Shown here: in pieces, positions 37,917-47,605 of the stretch
Numbering within the stretch: position 1 is the stretch's first letter
Layout: each line of letters begins with the position of its first letter
DNA from: SHZI01 sp041396045
GTDB lineage: Bacteria; Pseudomonadota; Gammaproteobacteria; Steroidobacterales; GCA-2729495
NCBI GenBank assembly: GCA_041396045.1
Contig: JAWKZI010000013.1
Coordinates: forward strand, 1 to 64,000
Reading direction: 5' to 3'
Length of the DNA stretch: 64,000 nucleotides
Made by a program: the position numbers and the translations under genes
Notes under the pieces: model-generated
The model's input: the letters and a program-made list of their open reading frames with translations, nothing else
Told to the model about the DNA's origin: nothing
Database searches by the model: none

Positions 37917-38804
37917 ATGATCGCCCGCCTGATTGACGGCAAAGCCATTGCCAGTGAACGCCGCAATGCGCTGCGCCAGCGTATTGCCGAGCGACAACGT
38001 GCCGGCCATCGGCCACCGGGGCTGGCGGTTATTCTGGTCGGCAACGATCCGGCATCCCTGATTTATGTGCGCAACAAGCGCAATGCCTGCAACGAGGTGG
38101 GTATTGTCTCGCAAGACTACGATCTGCCCGCTGACACCTCCGAAGACACGCTGCTGGCACTGATTGACCAACTCAATGCCGACCCCAAAGTCGACGGCAT
38201 ACTCGTCCAGCTACCGCTGCCGCCCCACGTCAATGAAATAGCCGTAATCGAGCGCGTGGACCCCATCAAGGACGTGGATGGCTTCCACCCGTACACCGTA
38301 GGCCGCCTGAGCCAGCGAATACCCGTTCTGCGCCCGGCAACGCCATATGGCGTGATGATGCTCCTGCGCCATATTGATGTCCCGGTGCGCGGCGAGCACG
38401 CGGTGGTGGTCGGCGCCTCGAATCATGTGGGCCGCCCTCTGGCAATGGAATTGCTGCTGGCGGGCGCAACCACGACAATCTGCCATCGTTTCACGCGCGA
38501 TCTGGCTCATCACGTGGCGCAAGCCGATATCCTGGCCGTAGCGGTGGGCAAGGCCGGCCTGATACCCGGTGAATGGATCAAGCCGGGCGCTGTCGTCCTG
38601 GATATCGGGATTACCCGTCAGGCCGATGGCAAACTGGCAGGCGATGTGGTCTTTGAGACGGCCCGCCAGCGAGCAGGATGGATAACCCCGGTACCGGGCG
38701 GCGTGGGGCCCATGACCATCGCCATGCTGCTGGAGAATACTTTGACAGCGGCGATTTCAGGTACCGCACTGCTTCAGGCCCGGAAACTTGCCCCCGGAGC
38801 CTGA
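37917..38804 (+). CDS. folD: Bifunctional methylenetetrahydrofolate dehydrogenase / cyclohydrolase
   Basis: 295 aa from MIARLIDGKAIASERRNALR; an in-frame start four codons earlier is possible. YVRNKRNACNEVGI has the active-site Tyr and Lys, VDGILVQLPLPPHVNE and KDVDGFHPYTVGRL are signature blocks, and GASNHVGRPLAMELL is the NADP loop. PVPGGVGPMTIAMLLENTL is the C-terminal signature. Cytoplasmic one-carbon metabolism; purF in this window is a downstream user of the pathway. It is divergent from the tRNA cluster, as in Pseudomonas. Confidence 0.97.
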   Translation: MIARLIDGKAIASERRNALRQRIAERQRAGHRPPGLAVILVGNDPASLIYVRNKRNACNEVGIVSQDYDLPADTSEDTLLALIDQLNADPKVDGILVQLPLPPHVNEIAVIERVDPIKDVDGFHPYTVGRLSQRIPVLRPATPYGVMMLLRHIDVPVRGEHAVVVGASNHVGRPLAMELLLAGATTTICHRFTRDLAHHVAQADILAVAVGKAGLIPGEWIKPGAVVLDIGITRQADGKLAGDVVFETARQRAGWITPVPGGVGPMTIAMLLENTLTAAISGTALLQARKLAPGA

Positions 38805-38838
38805 ACAACCAATTACGTCAACGGAGCATTCATCAGTC

Positions 38839-39417
38839 ATGACGAGCATCAAACCCGGTCTGTCTGTGGCGGCGCTGGCCCTGGCAGTATTGTTCAGTGC
38901 CGGCCCGGTTTTTGGCGCGGATGCCACGCGAGTCAAATTCGAAACATCGGCTGGCGATTTTGTCGTACAACTCGACGAGAGCCGGGCACCACTCACCGTG
39001 GCCAATTTTCTGCAGTACGTGAAAGACGGGTTCTACGCAGGTACGACTTTTCATCGTGTGGTCAACGGCTTTGTTATCCAGGGCGGTGGATTCACTCCCG
39101 AACTCAAGCTGAAACCTGCGCAGCCTCCGGTACCCAACGAGTCCGGTAATGGTCTGAGCAACCGGCGCGGCACCATCGCCATGGCTCGTACGGGCGATCC
39201 GCACTCGGCCGACGCGCAGTTCTACATCAACCTGGCTGACAACCTGGAACTGGACCCCAAGGCCACACGCTGGGGCTACGCTGTCTTTGGCGAGGTGGTG
39301 CAAGGCATGGATGTCGTGGACGAGATCGGCCATCGCCCGACGGGCAGGCAGGGCGACATGCAGGATGTACCCCTTAAGCCGGTAGTTATCGAGAACGCCA
39401 GTGTTCTGGCCCCCTAG
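38839..39417 (+). CDS. ppiA: Periplasmic cyclophilin-type peptidyl-prolyl isomerase
   Basis: 192 aa from ATG 38839 (MTSIKPGLSVAALALAVLFS), with a signal peptide ending near FGADA. The cyclophilin core includes YAGTTFHRVVNGFVIQGGGF, NRRGTIAMARTGDPHSADAQ and FYINLADN, with the catalytic Arg in FHRV. The signal peptide marks it as the periplasmic PpiA type rather than cytoplasmic PpiB. It lies 13 nt before lpxH, the gene pair known from Pseudomonas. Confidence 0.93.
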   Translation: MTSIKPGLSVAALALAVLFSAGPVFGADATRVKFETSAGDFVVQLDESRAPLTVANFLQYVKDGFYAGTTFHRVVNGFVIQGGGFTPELKLKPAQPPVPNESGNGLSNRRGTIAMARTGDPHSADAQFYINLADNLELDPKATRWGYAVFGEVVQGMDVVDEIGHRPTGRQGDMQDVPLKPVVIENASVLAP

Positions 39418-39430
39418 TTGACTGCCCTGG

Positions 39431-40156
39431 ATGACCGCGCTCTTCGTCTCGGATCTCCATCTCGACTCAAGCAGGCCTGCGGCAACCGACTGCTTCCTGA
39501 ACTTTCTGGCTGGTCCGGCGCGGGACGTCGCCACGCTCTACATCCTGGGCGACCTCTTTGAAGCATGGATCGGCGATGACGCAGCGGGCGCACATGAGCA
39601 GAGAGTCATGCAAGCGCTGGCATCGTTCACTGCCAGCGGTACGCGATGCTGCTTCATGCGTGGCAATCGTGACTTCCTGATCGGCAAGCAATTTGCCAAA
39701 GCCACAGGCCTAACACTGCTGGATGATGAGACCGTTGTGGAACTTGCCGATCAGCAGGTTCTGCTGATGCACGGCGATACGCTGTGTACTGATGACCTCG
39801 CCTATCAGCGCTATCGACGCCTGGTCCACAATCCGGCTTTGCAGGCGACATATCTTTCCCTGCCCGCCAGCATTCGGGAGCGTATCGCAAACTACGCCCG
39901 CCGACGAAGCCAGGCGAGCAATGCCGGCAAACCTGATGCCATCATGGACGTTAATCCGATGGCCGTAGTGGGCGCCCTGCAGCGGCATGGTGTTCGCTGG
40001 CTGATTCATGGGCACACTCACCGGCCCGGCGTACATATTCTCAAGATTGATGGTGAGGCTGCCAGGCGCATCGTCCTGGGCGACTGGTACGAGCAAGGCA
40101 GCGTCCTGCGCTGGACCGGCGATCTCCCGCGGCTTGAAGCCCTGCCACTGACGTAG
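39431..40156 (+). CDS. lpxH: UDP-2,3-diacylglucosamine hydrolase
   Basis: 241 aa calcineurin-like phosphoesterase. Metal-binding blocks: FVSDLHLDSSRPA, LGDLFEAWIGDDAA, FMRGNRDFLIG, LMHGDTLCTDD and LIHGHTHRPGVH. It makes lipid X in lipid A synthesis at the cytoplasmic membrane, so it complements the O-antigen-type locus. The start ATG 39431 lies 13 nt after the cyclophilin stop. Confidence 0.96.
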   Translation: MTALFVSDLHLDSSRPAATDCFLNFLAGPARDVATLYILGDLFEAWIGDDAAGAHEQRVMQALASFTASGTRCCFMRGNRDFLIGKQFAKATGLTLLDDETVVELADQQVLLMHGDTLCTDDLAYQRYRRLVHNPALQATYLSLPASIRERIANYARRRSQASNAGKPDAIMDVNPMAVVGALQRHGVRWLIHGHTHRPGVHILKIDGEAARRIVLGDWYEQGSVLRWTGDLPRLEALPLT

Positions 40157-40182
40157 CCACTGCTTCAGCCTGGATCGGTCCT

Positions 40183-40363
40183 GGTTGCACTCCGTGGCTC
40201 GCGTGCCGCACTCCGTAGGCCGCGGCATTCTGGCGGGAAATCCCTTCCGCCTGGCGTGCGGCACGCCTTTTCGGCGGAAGGGACACCCGCCACGCTGCCG
40301 CTCCTTATGTGAGTGAATGCGTTCCCTTTGACCCGCGTGGCACGCGGGCTACGGAGTGCAACC
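40183..40363. repeat. Nested inverted-repeat element between lpxH and the kinase gene
   Basis: Outer arms 40183-40207 and 40339-40363 are inverted copies matching at 23 of 25 positions. Inside, TCCCTTCCGCC (40240-40250) pairs with GGCGGAAGGGA (40273-40283), and the centre holds GCGTGC-GG-GCACGC-like symmetry. It sits between two convergent genes. It looks like a paired REP/BIME or small MITE-like element, and might also end transcription from both sides. No transposase is nearby. Confidence 0.7.
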
Positions 40364-40406
40364 AAGCCCGATCAAGCTCGAAGCCGTGCATGAGCCGCAG
40401 AGGCTG

Positions 40407-41657
40407 CTACGGAGCAGGCTCCCAGGCAAGCAGTTCTTCGACGGACTGGAACCGGTCGTCCGGCTTCTTGGCCAGCATGCGCTGGAGCATGGGCTGAAAT
40501 TCCCGGAGCGAGGTGGGCAGACTCGGCAAGGGCGCGAGCCGGTGCTTGATGATAACGGCCATCGCAGTGTCGCCATCGTAGGGTTTCTGGCCAGTCAGCA
40601 TCTCGTAGAAGATGATACCCAGACTGTAGATATCACCACGGGAATCTACCGGCTCACCATGACCCTGCTCCGGGCTCATGTAATACGGCGTGCCGAAAAT
40701 TGCCCCGGCACCAGTGACCTCCGCTTTCAGTGCCACCTGCTTCGCGAGACCGAAGTCGATCAGCGCCAGCGAGCCGTCATCGCGAAACAATACATTGGTG
40801 GGTTTCAGATCACGGTGCAGGATGCCAGCGGCGTGGAGTACGCCAAGAGCACTGGCAATATCCCTCATCAGGCGATAGGCCTCGTAGCGGTCCATGCCAG
40901 CGCCGATCTGGCGCTTCAGGCTGCCACCACTGCAATACTCCATTGCGATGTAAGCATGATCATCGGCGACGCCGAAATCGTGAATCTGTACGACGTTCGG
41001 ATGATCCAGTTGGGCAATGAGTTCGTATTCCCTCAGAAATCTGTCGAGCACCGTACCGCTGACTGAATCCGCGACCTGGTGCAGAACCTTGAGTACCAAT
41101 TGCCGGTCGGTGTTTCTTTCCGGGCCAGATAAACGGTCGCGATTTCACCATGTGAAAGCGTGCGCACAACCTCGTAGTTCCTGGGGACGGGATTCTGGCT
41201 GGAAGAAACCGAGGGGTCTTTGCCAGCCCTGCTGTCGGCGGATCCGCCGGCCGCAGTTTCCTTGCGCGCCTCCAAGGCATCTTCAATGGCCGACACCAGT
41301 CGTGCATTGCTGAGGCCGGGCTTGCCTACATATTCGTCAGCACCTGCCTTGATCGCGGCGACGATCTGTCGCTCATCGCCATTGCCGATGACAACCAGTG
41401 GCGGGAAGCGCGGCAGGCTGCGGAACTGACGCACCCAGTCCAGGACGTCGCCCTGGCCACATGGGTGACCGAGTAATACGACGTCGTTGCCGGCTCCCGA
41501 GAAAGCTGCCGGCAACCGCCCGGAGATGACCGGGTCAAACTCCCGAATAATGGCATCCGGCCAGCGAGCTGCGATGTGGTGTGACAGCAGCCGCCGGTAG
41601 TCGGCATGATCATCAATAATTAGAAACTTGAGCAGAGCCCGTCGTCCGGTCAGTAGG
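40407..41657 (-). CDS. Pseudo-receiver / Ser-Thr protein kinase fusion, one frameshift
   Basis: The N-terminal ~120 residues resemble a CheY-like receiver (KFLIIDDHADYRRLLSHHIA, AAIKAGADEYVGKPGLSNAR), but the phosphorylated Asp position reads DVVLLGHPCG, so the site looks lost. The frame breaks near 41100 and continues as a Hanks-type kinase: VLKVLHQVAD with the ATP-site Lys, ILHRDLKPTNVLF, LALIDFGLAKQ and FGTPYYMSPEQGHG. The C-terminus ends RFQSVEELLAWEPAP, with no transmembrane or sensor domain. The glycine loop is weak (LSHGEIATVYLA). The start is uncertain: no ATG, GTG or TTG fits well near the receiver, so the upstream limit given is the purF stop. Confidence 0.75.
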
Positions 41658-43253
41658 TTATTGCGATCGCCGACCAGCCACTTGATCAGCCAAAGGGGAT
41701 GCTGATTCGGTGCATGCCGGATCAGCCGCCAAACCAAGCACCGGGCTGTCACGATACTCCGCTTGACGGCGGCCACGCTTGCCGTCGCGCTGGCGCTTTG
41801 CCATGTCGGAGCGCCGTTGCGCCAGATGGGTCAGGTACTCCGGCGTCACATCACCAGTCACATAACGACCAGAGAAACAGGATGTGTCAAATTCGGTGAT
41901 TTCACCATTGTCGTAGCGCACGGCACGGATCAGATCGTCGAGATCCTGGTAGACCAGCCAATCCGCGCCAATCAGATCCTGAACCTGCTGCTCGGTGCGA
42001 CCGTGGGCAACCAGTTCGCTCGCAGCCGGCATGTCTATGCCGTAAACGTTCGGGAAACGTACAGGTGGCGATGCCGAGGCAAAATAGACACGGCGGGCAC
42101 CCGCCTCACGAGCCATCTCGATGATTTGCTTTGAGGTAGTCCCACGCACGATGGAGTCGTCAACCAGCATTACGTTCTTGTCACGAAATTCCAGATCGAT
42201 GGCGTTGAGCTTGCGCCTGACCGACTGCCGACGCTGTTCCTGGCCGGGCATGATGAAGGTGCGGCCAATGTAACGGTTCTTGATGAAGCCCTCGCGATAC
42301 TTGACTCCCAGCCGGTGTGCGACTTCCAGAGCGCTGGTACGGCTGGAATCCGGAATGGGTATCACAACGTCGATGTCGTGGTCAGGCCGTTCATGCAGGA
42401 TCTTTTCGGCCAGTTGTTCCCCCATCCGCAATCGGGACTTGTACACGGATATACGGTCAATGATCGAGTCGGGTCGGGCAAAATAAACATACTCGAAAAT
42501 GCAGGGCGTATAGCTGCGACCGGGACTGCACTGCTGGTTGTGCAAGGTACCGTTCCGCTCAACGATCACTGCTTCACCCGGCAGAATGTCACGCATGAAG
42601 GTGAAATCGAGCGCATCCATCGCGACGCTTTCTGAAGCCACCAGATGCTCTGCACCCTTGGGCGTATTCCGGCGGCCGATACACAAGGGCCGGATACCGT
42701 GCGGGTCGCGAAATGCCACTATGCCGTAGCCAATAACCAGCGCCACAACTGCATAGCCACCTCGACATCGTCGATGTACTGCCGCCACAGCCGCGAAGAT
42801 CGCCTCTGGCGTCAACACGCTGGTGTCCTGTCGCTGCAACTCGTGAGCAAACACATTGAGCAGCGCTTCGGTATCTGATCCGGTATTCAGATGCCGGTGG
42901 TCCTGACGAACAAGCAGTTCCTTCAGTTCGTCGGAGTTGGTGAGGTTGCCATTATGCGCAAGGCCAATTCCGTAGGGTGAATTGACGTAGAAAGGCTGGG
43001 CTTCAGAGGAATTCAGGGTACCCGCCGTGGGGTAGCGACAATGGCCAATGCCGACGTTTCCCCGCAGTTCGTCCATGTGACGTTGCTGGAATACGTCGCT
43101 GACGAGCCCGTTCTTCTTGCGGGTGTGCAAAGTGCCGTTGCAGTCAGTCATGATGCCGGCAGCGTCCTGACCGCGATGCTGAAGCACCGTAAGCGCGTCA
43201 TAGAGCGCCTGGTTTACGGGACCCTGGCCGACTATGCCGACAATGCCACACAC
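41658..43253 (-). CDS. purF: Amidophosphoribosyltransferase
   Basis: 531 aa from a GTG at 43253, giving the mature N-terminal Cys in CGIVGIVGQGPVNQALYDAL, the glutaminase nucleophile; upstream residues in the open frame are not family-like. HCRYPTAGTLNSSEAQPFYV and LAHNGNLTNSDEL belong to the glutaminase half; VMLVDDSIVRGTTSKQIIEM is the PRPP-binding loop. It catalyses the first committed step of purine synthesis. The C-terminus carries ~25 residues beyond the usual end. cvpA ends 2 nt before this start. Confidence 0.96.
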   Translation of the reverse strand: MCGIVGIVGQGPVNQALYDALTVLQHRGQDAAGIMTDCNGTLHTRKKNGLVSDVFQQRHMDELRGNVGIGHCRYPTAGTLNSSEAQPFYVNSPYGIGLAHNGNLTNSDELKELLVRQDHRHLNTGSDTEALLNVFAHELQRQDTSVLTPEAIFAAVAAVHRRCRGGYAVVALVIGYGIVAFRDPHGIRPLCIGRRNTPKGAEHLVASESVAMDALDFTFMRDILPGEAVIVERNGTLHNQQCSPGRSYTPCIFEYVYFARPDSIIDRISVYKSRLRMGEQLAEKILHERPDHDIDVVIPIPDSSRTSALEVAHRLGVKYREGFIKNRYIGRTFIMPGQEQRRQSVRRKLNAIDLEFRDKNVMLVDDSIVRGTTSKQIIEMAREAGARRVYFASASPPVRFPNVYGIDMPAASELVAHGRTEQQVQDLIGADWLVYQDLDDLIRAVRYDNGEITEFDTSCFSGRYVTGDVTPEYLTHLAQRRSDMAKRQRDGKRGRRQAEYRDSPVLGLAADPACTESASPLADQVAGRRSQ

Positions 43254-43254
43254 C

Positions 43255-43749
43255 TTAAAGCCGGACTCCTGCTCGTTCGGCCAGCTGCTCTTGCGCCACG
43301 CTCCGCAGTTCGGCCCCGACTGCAGCCGCATACGGTATCAGCTTGGACTCCCGCCACCAAGATTCATTGCCAAACCCGCCGATCTCAAGCGCCAATACCA
43401 GCAGGCCGGCAAGTACCACCCCGCGTGCCAGGCCAAACAACATGCCCAACATCCTGTCAGTTCCGGTAATCACGCTCCTGCTGACGACATAACCGATCAG
43501 CCATGCCACCAGGCTGCCAACGAACAGTACGCCCAGGAACACGGCCAGGCGGCCCGCCCACAACTGCCAAAGCGGGTCGCCCAGCAGATTGGCAAACAGA
43601 TGCGCCAAGCGGTCACCGAACCGTGCCGCTATCCAGATCGCAAGTACCCAGATAATCAGCGACAGAGCTTCTCGGACCAGTCCGCGAAATATGCCAACCA
43701 GAGCCGAAATCACCAGCAGGCCGAGCAGGATGTAATCGATGACTGTCAA
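43255..43749 (-). CDS. cvpA: CvpA family inner-membrane protein
   Basis: 164 aa with four hydrophobic segments. YILLGLLVISALVGIFRGLV at the N-terminus and GTDRMLGMLFGLARGVVLAG near residue 105 are hallmark blocks. Known for colicin V production/export phenotypes and required near purF in many bacteria; its molecular function is unsettled. It lies in the classical dedD-cvpA-purF order. Confidence 0.94.
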   Translation of the reverse strand: MTVIDYILLGLLVISALVGIFRGLVREALSLIIWVLAIWIAARFGDRLAHLFANLLGDPLWQLWAGRLAVFLGVLFVGSLVAWLIGYVVSRSVITGTDRMLGMLFGLARGVVLAGLLVLALEIGGFGNESWWRESKLIPYAAAVGAELRSVAQEQLAERAGVRL

Positions 43750-43763
43750 GGACTTCGGGGCGA

Positions 43764-44527
43764 TTACCGCTGACCAACCTGGCCGCCAGGGAAGCCGGCA
43801 GCTTTGAGTTGGCTGGCCAAGGCATCGGCCGCCGCTCGGTCAGGTACTGGTGTAGTCCGGACCCTGTACAGCTTGCCACTGGCGCCCCGCCGGCCTCGAT
43901 CGTGGTCGGAAAGCCTTTGCGCTTGAGGTTTGCAGCGAGACGATCAGCGTTGTCACGGTCGGCAAAACTGCCGAGCTGAACAACCCAGTTGCCGTCGGCA
44001 GCCGACCCGGACGATGCCGGCTTTGGTGTCGGAGAAGCGGGTGGGACAGGCTCGCGCGCCAATGCCCGAACCGGCTCCTTGACCGCAGTCGCCGGCGGCT
44101 TGCTGGCAGGTTTGCCGGACGCTGTGCCAGGCGCTGTACGGGCCGTCTCGCCGGAAGGCTGGCTGACCGATGGCGCAGACGGGTTTACGGGCAGGTCCAG
44201 CGGCCTGGTTGCTCCCGGAGTGGTTACCGCCGGACTGGTTGCCTCAGCCGAGGGCTGGGCTTCCGGTTGCGCAGCGAGTTGTTCGTCGGCTGGCAAACTG
44301 GCCGATGACGGCAGTTCAGCCGGAATCGGTACCGGCGGCGTACGTTCTTCGCCGTCGAGGCGAATCGTATGGGTGCGCAGATCCAGGGAATCGTCGACCG
44401 TCGGATGGGTCAACGTGGCCCCCGATTCGGGATTGCCATCCAGAATGGCAGGCACAATCAGCACCAGTACCGCGAGCAGACACGCGGCTCCAACCATTCG
44501 TTGTGCGAGCTGGCGGTCCATGTACAA
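43764..44527 (-). CDS. dedD: SPOR-domain cell-division protein (DedD-like), one frameshift
   Basis: About 254 aa after repair. Short cytoplasmic tail, one membrane helix (MVGAACLLAVLVLIVPAILD), a Pro/Ala/Ser-rich periplasmic linker, and a C-terminal SPOR domain starting WVVQLGSFADRDNADRLAAN. The frame breaks at the CCCC run 43885-43888; the remaining SPOR part (GKLYRVRTTPVPDRAAADAL, then AGFPGGQVGQR) is in another frame and stops at 43764. SPOR domains bind denuded septal peptidoglycan. It sits between folC and cvpA as expected. Confidence 0.87.
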
Positions 44528-44545
44528 GTTTCTTCCGGGAATGCG

Positions 44546-45817
44546 TCAGTATAAACCAAGCCATTCCAGCGCGGGCGCAACCAGCCGGAACGAACCCGTC
44601 ACTACGATTCGTCCGCCCGGCGGGGTATCGCGCCGCGCCAGTTCCAGCGCCAGATCTGCTGTTGGCGCCCAGCTTACATTTTCGATACCGGCCTCATGCA
44701 GCGCGGTACGCAATTGCGCTTCGGTACTGGCACGTGGATCGTCAACGCCGCAAATAACCCACAGACATCCAGGAATGTGCAAAGCCGCAACGAAGCCACT
44801 GATGTTTTTGTCAGCCAGCAGCGCCACTACAACCGTGTCGGCAATCAGCCGGCCGGGACGAGTCGGCAGCGTGGCAAGCTGGGTGTGAAGCACCGCAGCA
44901 GCCTGTGGATTGTGCGCTACATCCAGGATCCAGTGATGGCTGCGCTGCACTTGCTGGAATCGGCCCCACGGACCCGGTGCGAGCAGCACAGGATTGAGAA
45001 ACCCGGCAGTCAGCGGCACGCTGACAGTCCTGCGTTGACCCGATACGTGGCTATCGGCTGCAGAAAGCTCCGCGATCGCCGCCAGTGCCAAAGCTGCGTT
45101 ACCCAACTGGGTGGCTGTCCAGTGCGCTGGTGCACGCAATCCGGAGACTTGCCGACCTTTGCCTGTCCAGCTCCAGCCGCCTTCCTTGTCAACTGCGTAG
45201 CTGTAGTCCACGCCAGCCAGGCGGAGATCGGCACGTATGTCCGCAGCCCGTGCCCGAATTGCATTCGGCACGGGGGTGTCACCATAAATTGCCAGCCTGC
45301 CCGAGCGCATAATCCCGGCCTTTTCAGCAGCGATCTCCTCGATGGTGTTACCCAACCAGGCCTGATGATCCAGATCAATGGTGGTGATCAGCGCGACATC
45401 GGCATCAACAATATTAACGGCGTCCAGCCGCCCGCCCAGGCCAACCTCCAGCAACCAGGTGTCACAATTCGCATCGGCAAAACAGGCCATCGCGGCCAAT
45501 GTGCCGAATTCGAAGTAAGTCAGCGTCACATCCTGGCGGGCGGCTTCGACGGCGGCAAAGGCGCGCAGCAACGCCTGGTCTGTCACCGGCTGGTTGTCGA
45601 TACGAATCCGCTCGTTGTACCGGACCAGATGGGGTGAGGTATAGAGGCCCGGATTGCAGCCGGCTGACACCAGACAATCATGGATCAGCGAAATGGTGGA
45701 ACCCTTGCCATTGGTGCCCGCAACCGTCACTACCCGACCCATCGGCGGTGTGAGCGCCATTCGAAGGTAAACCTCACGCACGCGCTCGAGGCCGAGGTCG
45801 ACGGGGCGCGCATGCAA
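44546..45817 (-). CDS. folC: Folylpolyglutamate synthase / dihydrofolate synthase
   Basis: 423 aa in the open frame. The P-loop VTVAGTNGKGSTISLIHDCL is near residue 30, then YTSPHLVRYNERIRID, EVGLGGRLDAVNIVD, and the C-terminal DVAHNPQAAAVL. The frame also reads family-like sequence upstream (TVAEWLSFQSALHARPVDLG) without an ATG or GTG, so the true start is upstream of 45817 or hidden by an indel. It is encoded after accD, as in other gammaproteobacteria. Confidence 0.93.
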   Translation of the reverse strand: MHARPVDLGLERVREVYLRMALTPPMGRVVTVAGTNGKGSTISLIHDCLVSAGCNPGLYTSPHLVRYNERIRIDNQPVTDQALLRAFAAVEAARQDVTLTYFEFGTLAAMACFADANCDTWLLEVGLGGRLDAVNIVDADVALITTIDLDHQAWLGNTIEEIAAEKAGIMRSGRLAIYGDTPVPNAIRARAADIRADLRLAGVDYSYAVDKEGGWSWTGKGRQVSGLRAPAHWTATQLGNAALALAAIAELSAADSHVSGQRRTVSVPLTAGFLNPVLLAPGPWGRFQQVQRSHHWILDVAHNPQAAAVLHTQLATLPTRPGRLIADTVVVALLADKNISGFVAALHIPGCLWVICGVDDPRASTEAQLRTALHEAGIENVSWAPTADLALELARRDTPPGGRIVVTGSFRLVAPALEWLGLY

Positions 45818-45873
45818 TGCAGACTGAAAGCTTAACCACTCAGCAACAGTGGCTGGGGCCCTGGGATTGGTCT

Positions 45874-46750
45874 TCAGGCGGATCCCTCGGGTAACGTCGG
45901 CGGCCGCTTCATGATTTTGGCAAGCAGTGCAGCGATTTCATTGCGCATCTGCCGGCGATCAACCAGCATGTCGAGCGCACCATGCTCCAGCAGGAATTCA
46001 CTGCGCTGGAAGCCTTCCGGCAACGTCTCACGCACAGTTTGCTGAATGACCCGTGGCCCGGCGAATCCAATCAACGCATTCGGTTCGGCGATATTGATGT
46101 CGCCGAGCATGGCAAGGCTTGCCGATACTCCGCCGGTTGTCGGATCGGTGAGCACCGAGATGAACGGCACGCGCGCCTCGGCCAGCGACGCCAGCGCTGC
46201 GCTGGTTTTGGCCATCTGCAACAGGGAGTACAAGGCTTCCTGCATGCGGGCTCCACCGCTGGCAGAAAAGTTGACCAGCGGATGGCGATTGTCGCGGCTC
46301 CAGGCCGCCGCGCGCGCAAACTTCTCGCCGACCACCGACCCCATCGACCCACCCATGAAGCGGAACTCGAAGGCGCAAGCCATCGACCGGCTGGCCTTGC
46401 AGAAGTCCGGTCATTGCCACCAGCGCATCCCGTTCGCCGGTTTCCTTCTGCGCCTGGGTTATACGTGCCCGGTAGGGTTTGGTGTCCTTGAAGCGCAGCG
46501 GATCCTGTGGTGTCAGCTTTTCTGCAATTTCACGACCGGTACCCGGATCCAGAAACACCATCAAGCGGTCCCGCGCCACGAGCCGCATGTGATAGCTGCA
46601 CTTGGGGCAGACATGCAGGTTTCGCTCCAGCTCTGCCCGATAGAGCTGGGCACTGCATTGCGGACATTTGATCCAGAGCCCTTCGGGAACAGAACGTGTT
46701 CGCCGCTCGGTCTTGATCCGCGAGGGCAGAACTTTTTCATACCAGGTCAT
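45874..46750 (-). CDS. accD: Acetyl-CoA carboxylase carboxyltransferase beta subunit, one frameshift
   Basis: About 291 aa after repair. N-terminal C4 zinc finger (KCPQCSAQLYRAELERNLHV, VCPKCSYHMRL) and carboxyltransferase core (FEFRFMGGSMGSVVGEKFAR, NFSASGGARMQEALYSLLQM, VLTDPTTGGVSASLAMLGDI). The zinc-finger part (46750-~46385) and the catalytic part (~46385-45874) are in different frames, joined by one missing base near 46381-46386. accD is essential in fatty-acid synthesis, so the break is almost surely not biological. It lies after truA and before folC. Confidence 0.92.
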
Positions 46751-46781
46751 AAGGGGATCATAATCAAGTCGGGCGTACTGA

Positions 46782-47591
46782 TCACGCTGGCCATCCAGGT
46801 CGTACCCGGGGTTCCGGCAAACCGAATTCCGGCGGGTAGTTCACTTTGGCCAGATACAGGCCTTCAGCAGGGGCCGTAGGGGCGCCCTGACGCCGGTCCC
46901 GGCCAGCCAGCAGTTCGGCAATCCAGTCCGGCGGAACCTCGCCTGATCCGACCTTCACCAGCGCTCCAACAATATTGCGCACCATATGGTAGAGAAAACC
47001 ATTGGCACAAATAGTCACAGACAGGTCGTCGGCACGGCGCGACACGTCTACGGCGTGCAGGCGACGTATCGGACTGCGCGCCTGGCAACCAGCGCCGCGG
47101 AACGCAGAGAAGTCATGCTCGCCCAGCAAAAATGCGGCAGCAGCAACGATCGCTTCCTCGGCCAGAGGACCCCGGCGGCACCAGGCACGGTGACGGTCCA
47201 GCGGCGAACGGACCTCACGAATCAGGAGCACATAGTGGTACGTTCGGGACTGTGCCGAATAACGCGCATGGAAACCGGCAGGCACTTCACGAACCCACTG
47301 CACTGCCACGTCGGCTGGCAGGTTGCTATTGATTCCCAGCAACCACGACCGCAACGATCGCTCTGCGCAGGTATCAAAATGCGCCACTTGGCCACAGGCA
47401 TGTACACCGGTATCGGTGCGACCGGCCACAGCGGTAGATATCGCCTCGTTGGCGACAATGCTCACTGCGTTGTTGAGTGCATCTTGCACGTTGCGGGCAT
47501 GGCTTTGGGATTGCCAGCCGAAAAACGCGCTCCCGTCATACTCAAGGCCGATTGCATAGCGCTGCGGCACGGGACTGCGTCCACCGCGCAT
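46782..47591 (-). CDS. truA: tRNA pseudouridine(38-40) synthase
   Basis: 269 aa. The catalytic Asp is in AGRTDTGVHACGQVAHF. IGLEYDGSAFFGWQSQSHAR is the N-terminal block and FLYHMVRNIVGALVKVGSGE the C-terminal signature. It modifies the anticodon stem-loop of many tRNAs. It is placed between fimV and accD; the trpF that often separates truA and accD in related genomes is absent. Confidence 0.97.
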   Translation of the reverse strand: MRGGRSPVPQRYAIGLEYDGSAFFGWQSQSHARNVQDALNNAVSIVANEAISTAVAGRTDTGVHACGQVAHFDTCAERSLRSWLLGINSNLPADVAVQWVREVPAGFHARYSAQSRTYHYVLLIREVRSPLDRHRAWCRRGPLAEEAIVAAAAFLLGEHDFSAFRGAGCQARSPIRRLHAVDVSRRADDLSVTICANGFLYHMVRNIVGALVKVGSGEVPPDWIAELLAGRDRRQGAPTAPAEGLYLAKVNYPPEFGLPEPRVRPGWPA

Positions 47592-47605
47592 GAAGCCGGG
47601 GATTG

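Noticed and set aside
44696..45637. ~310-codon plus-strand frame
   Set aside because: Antisense to folC; no known motif.
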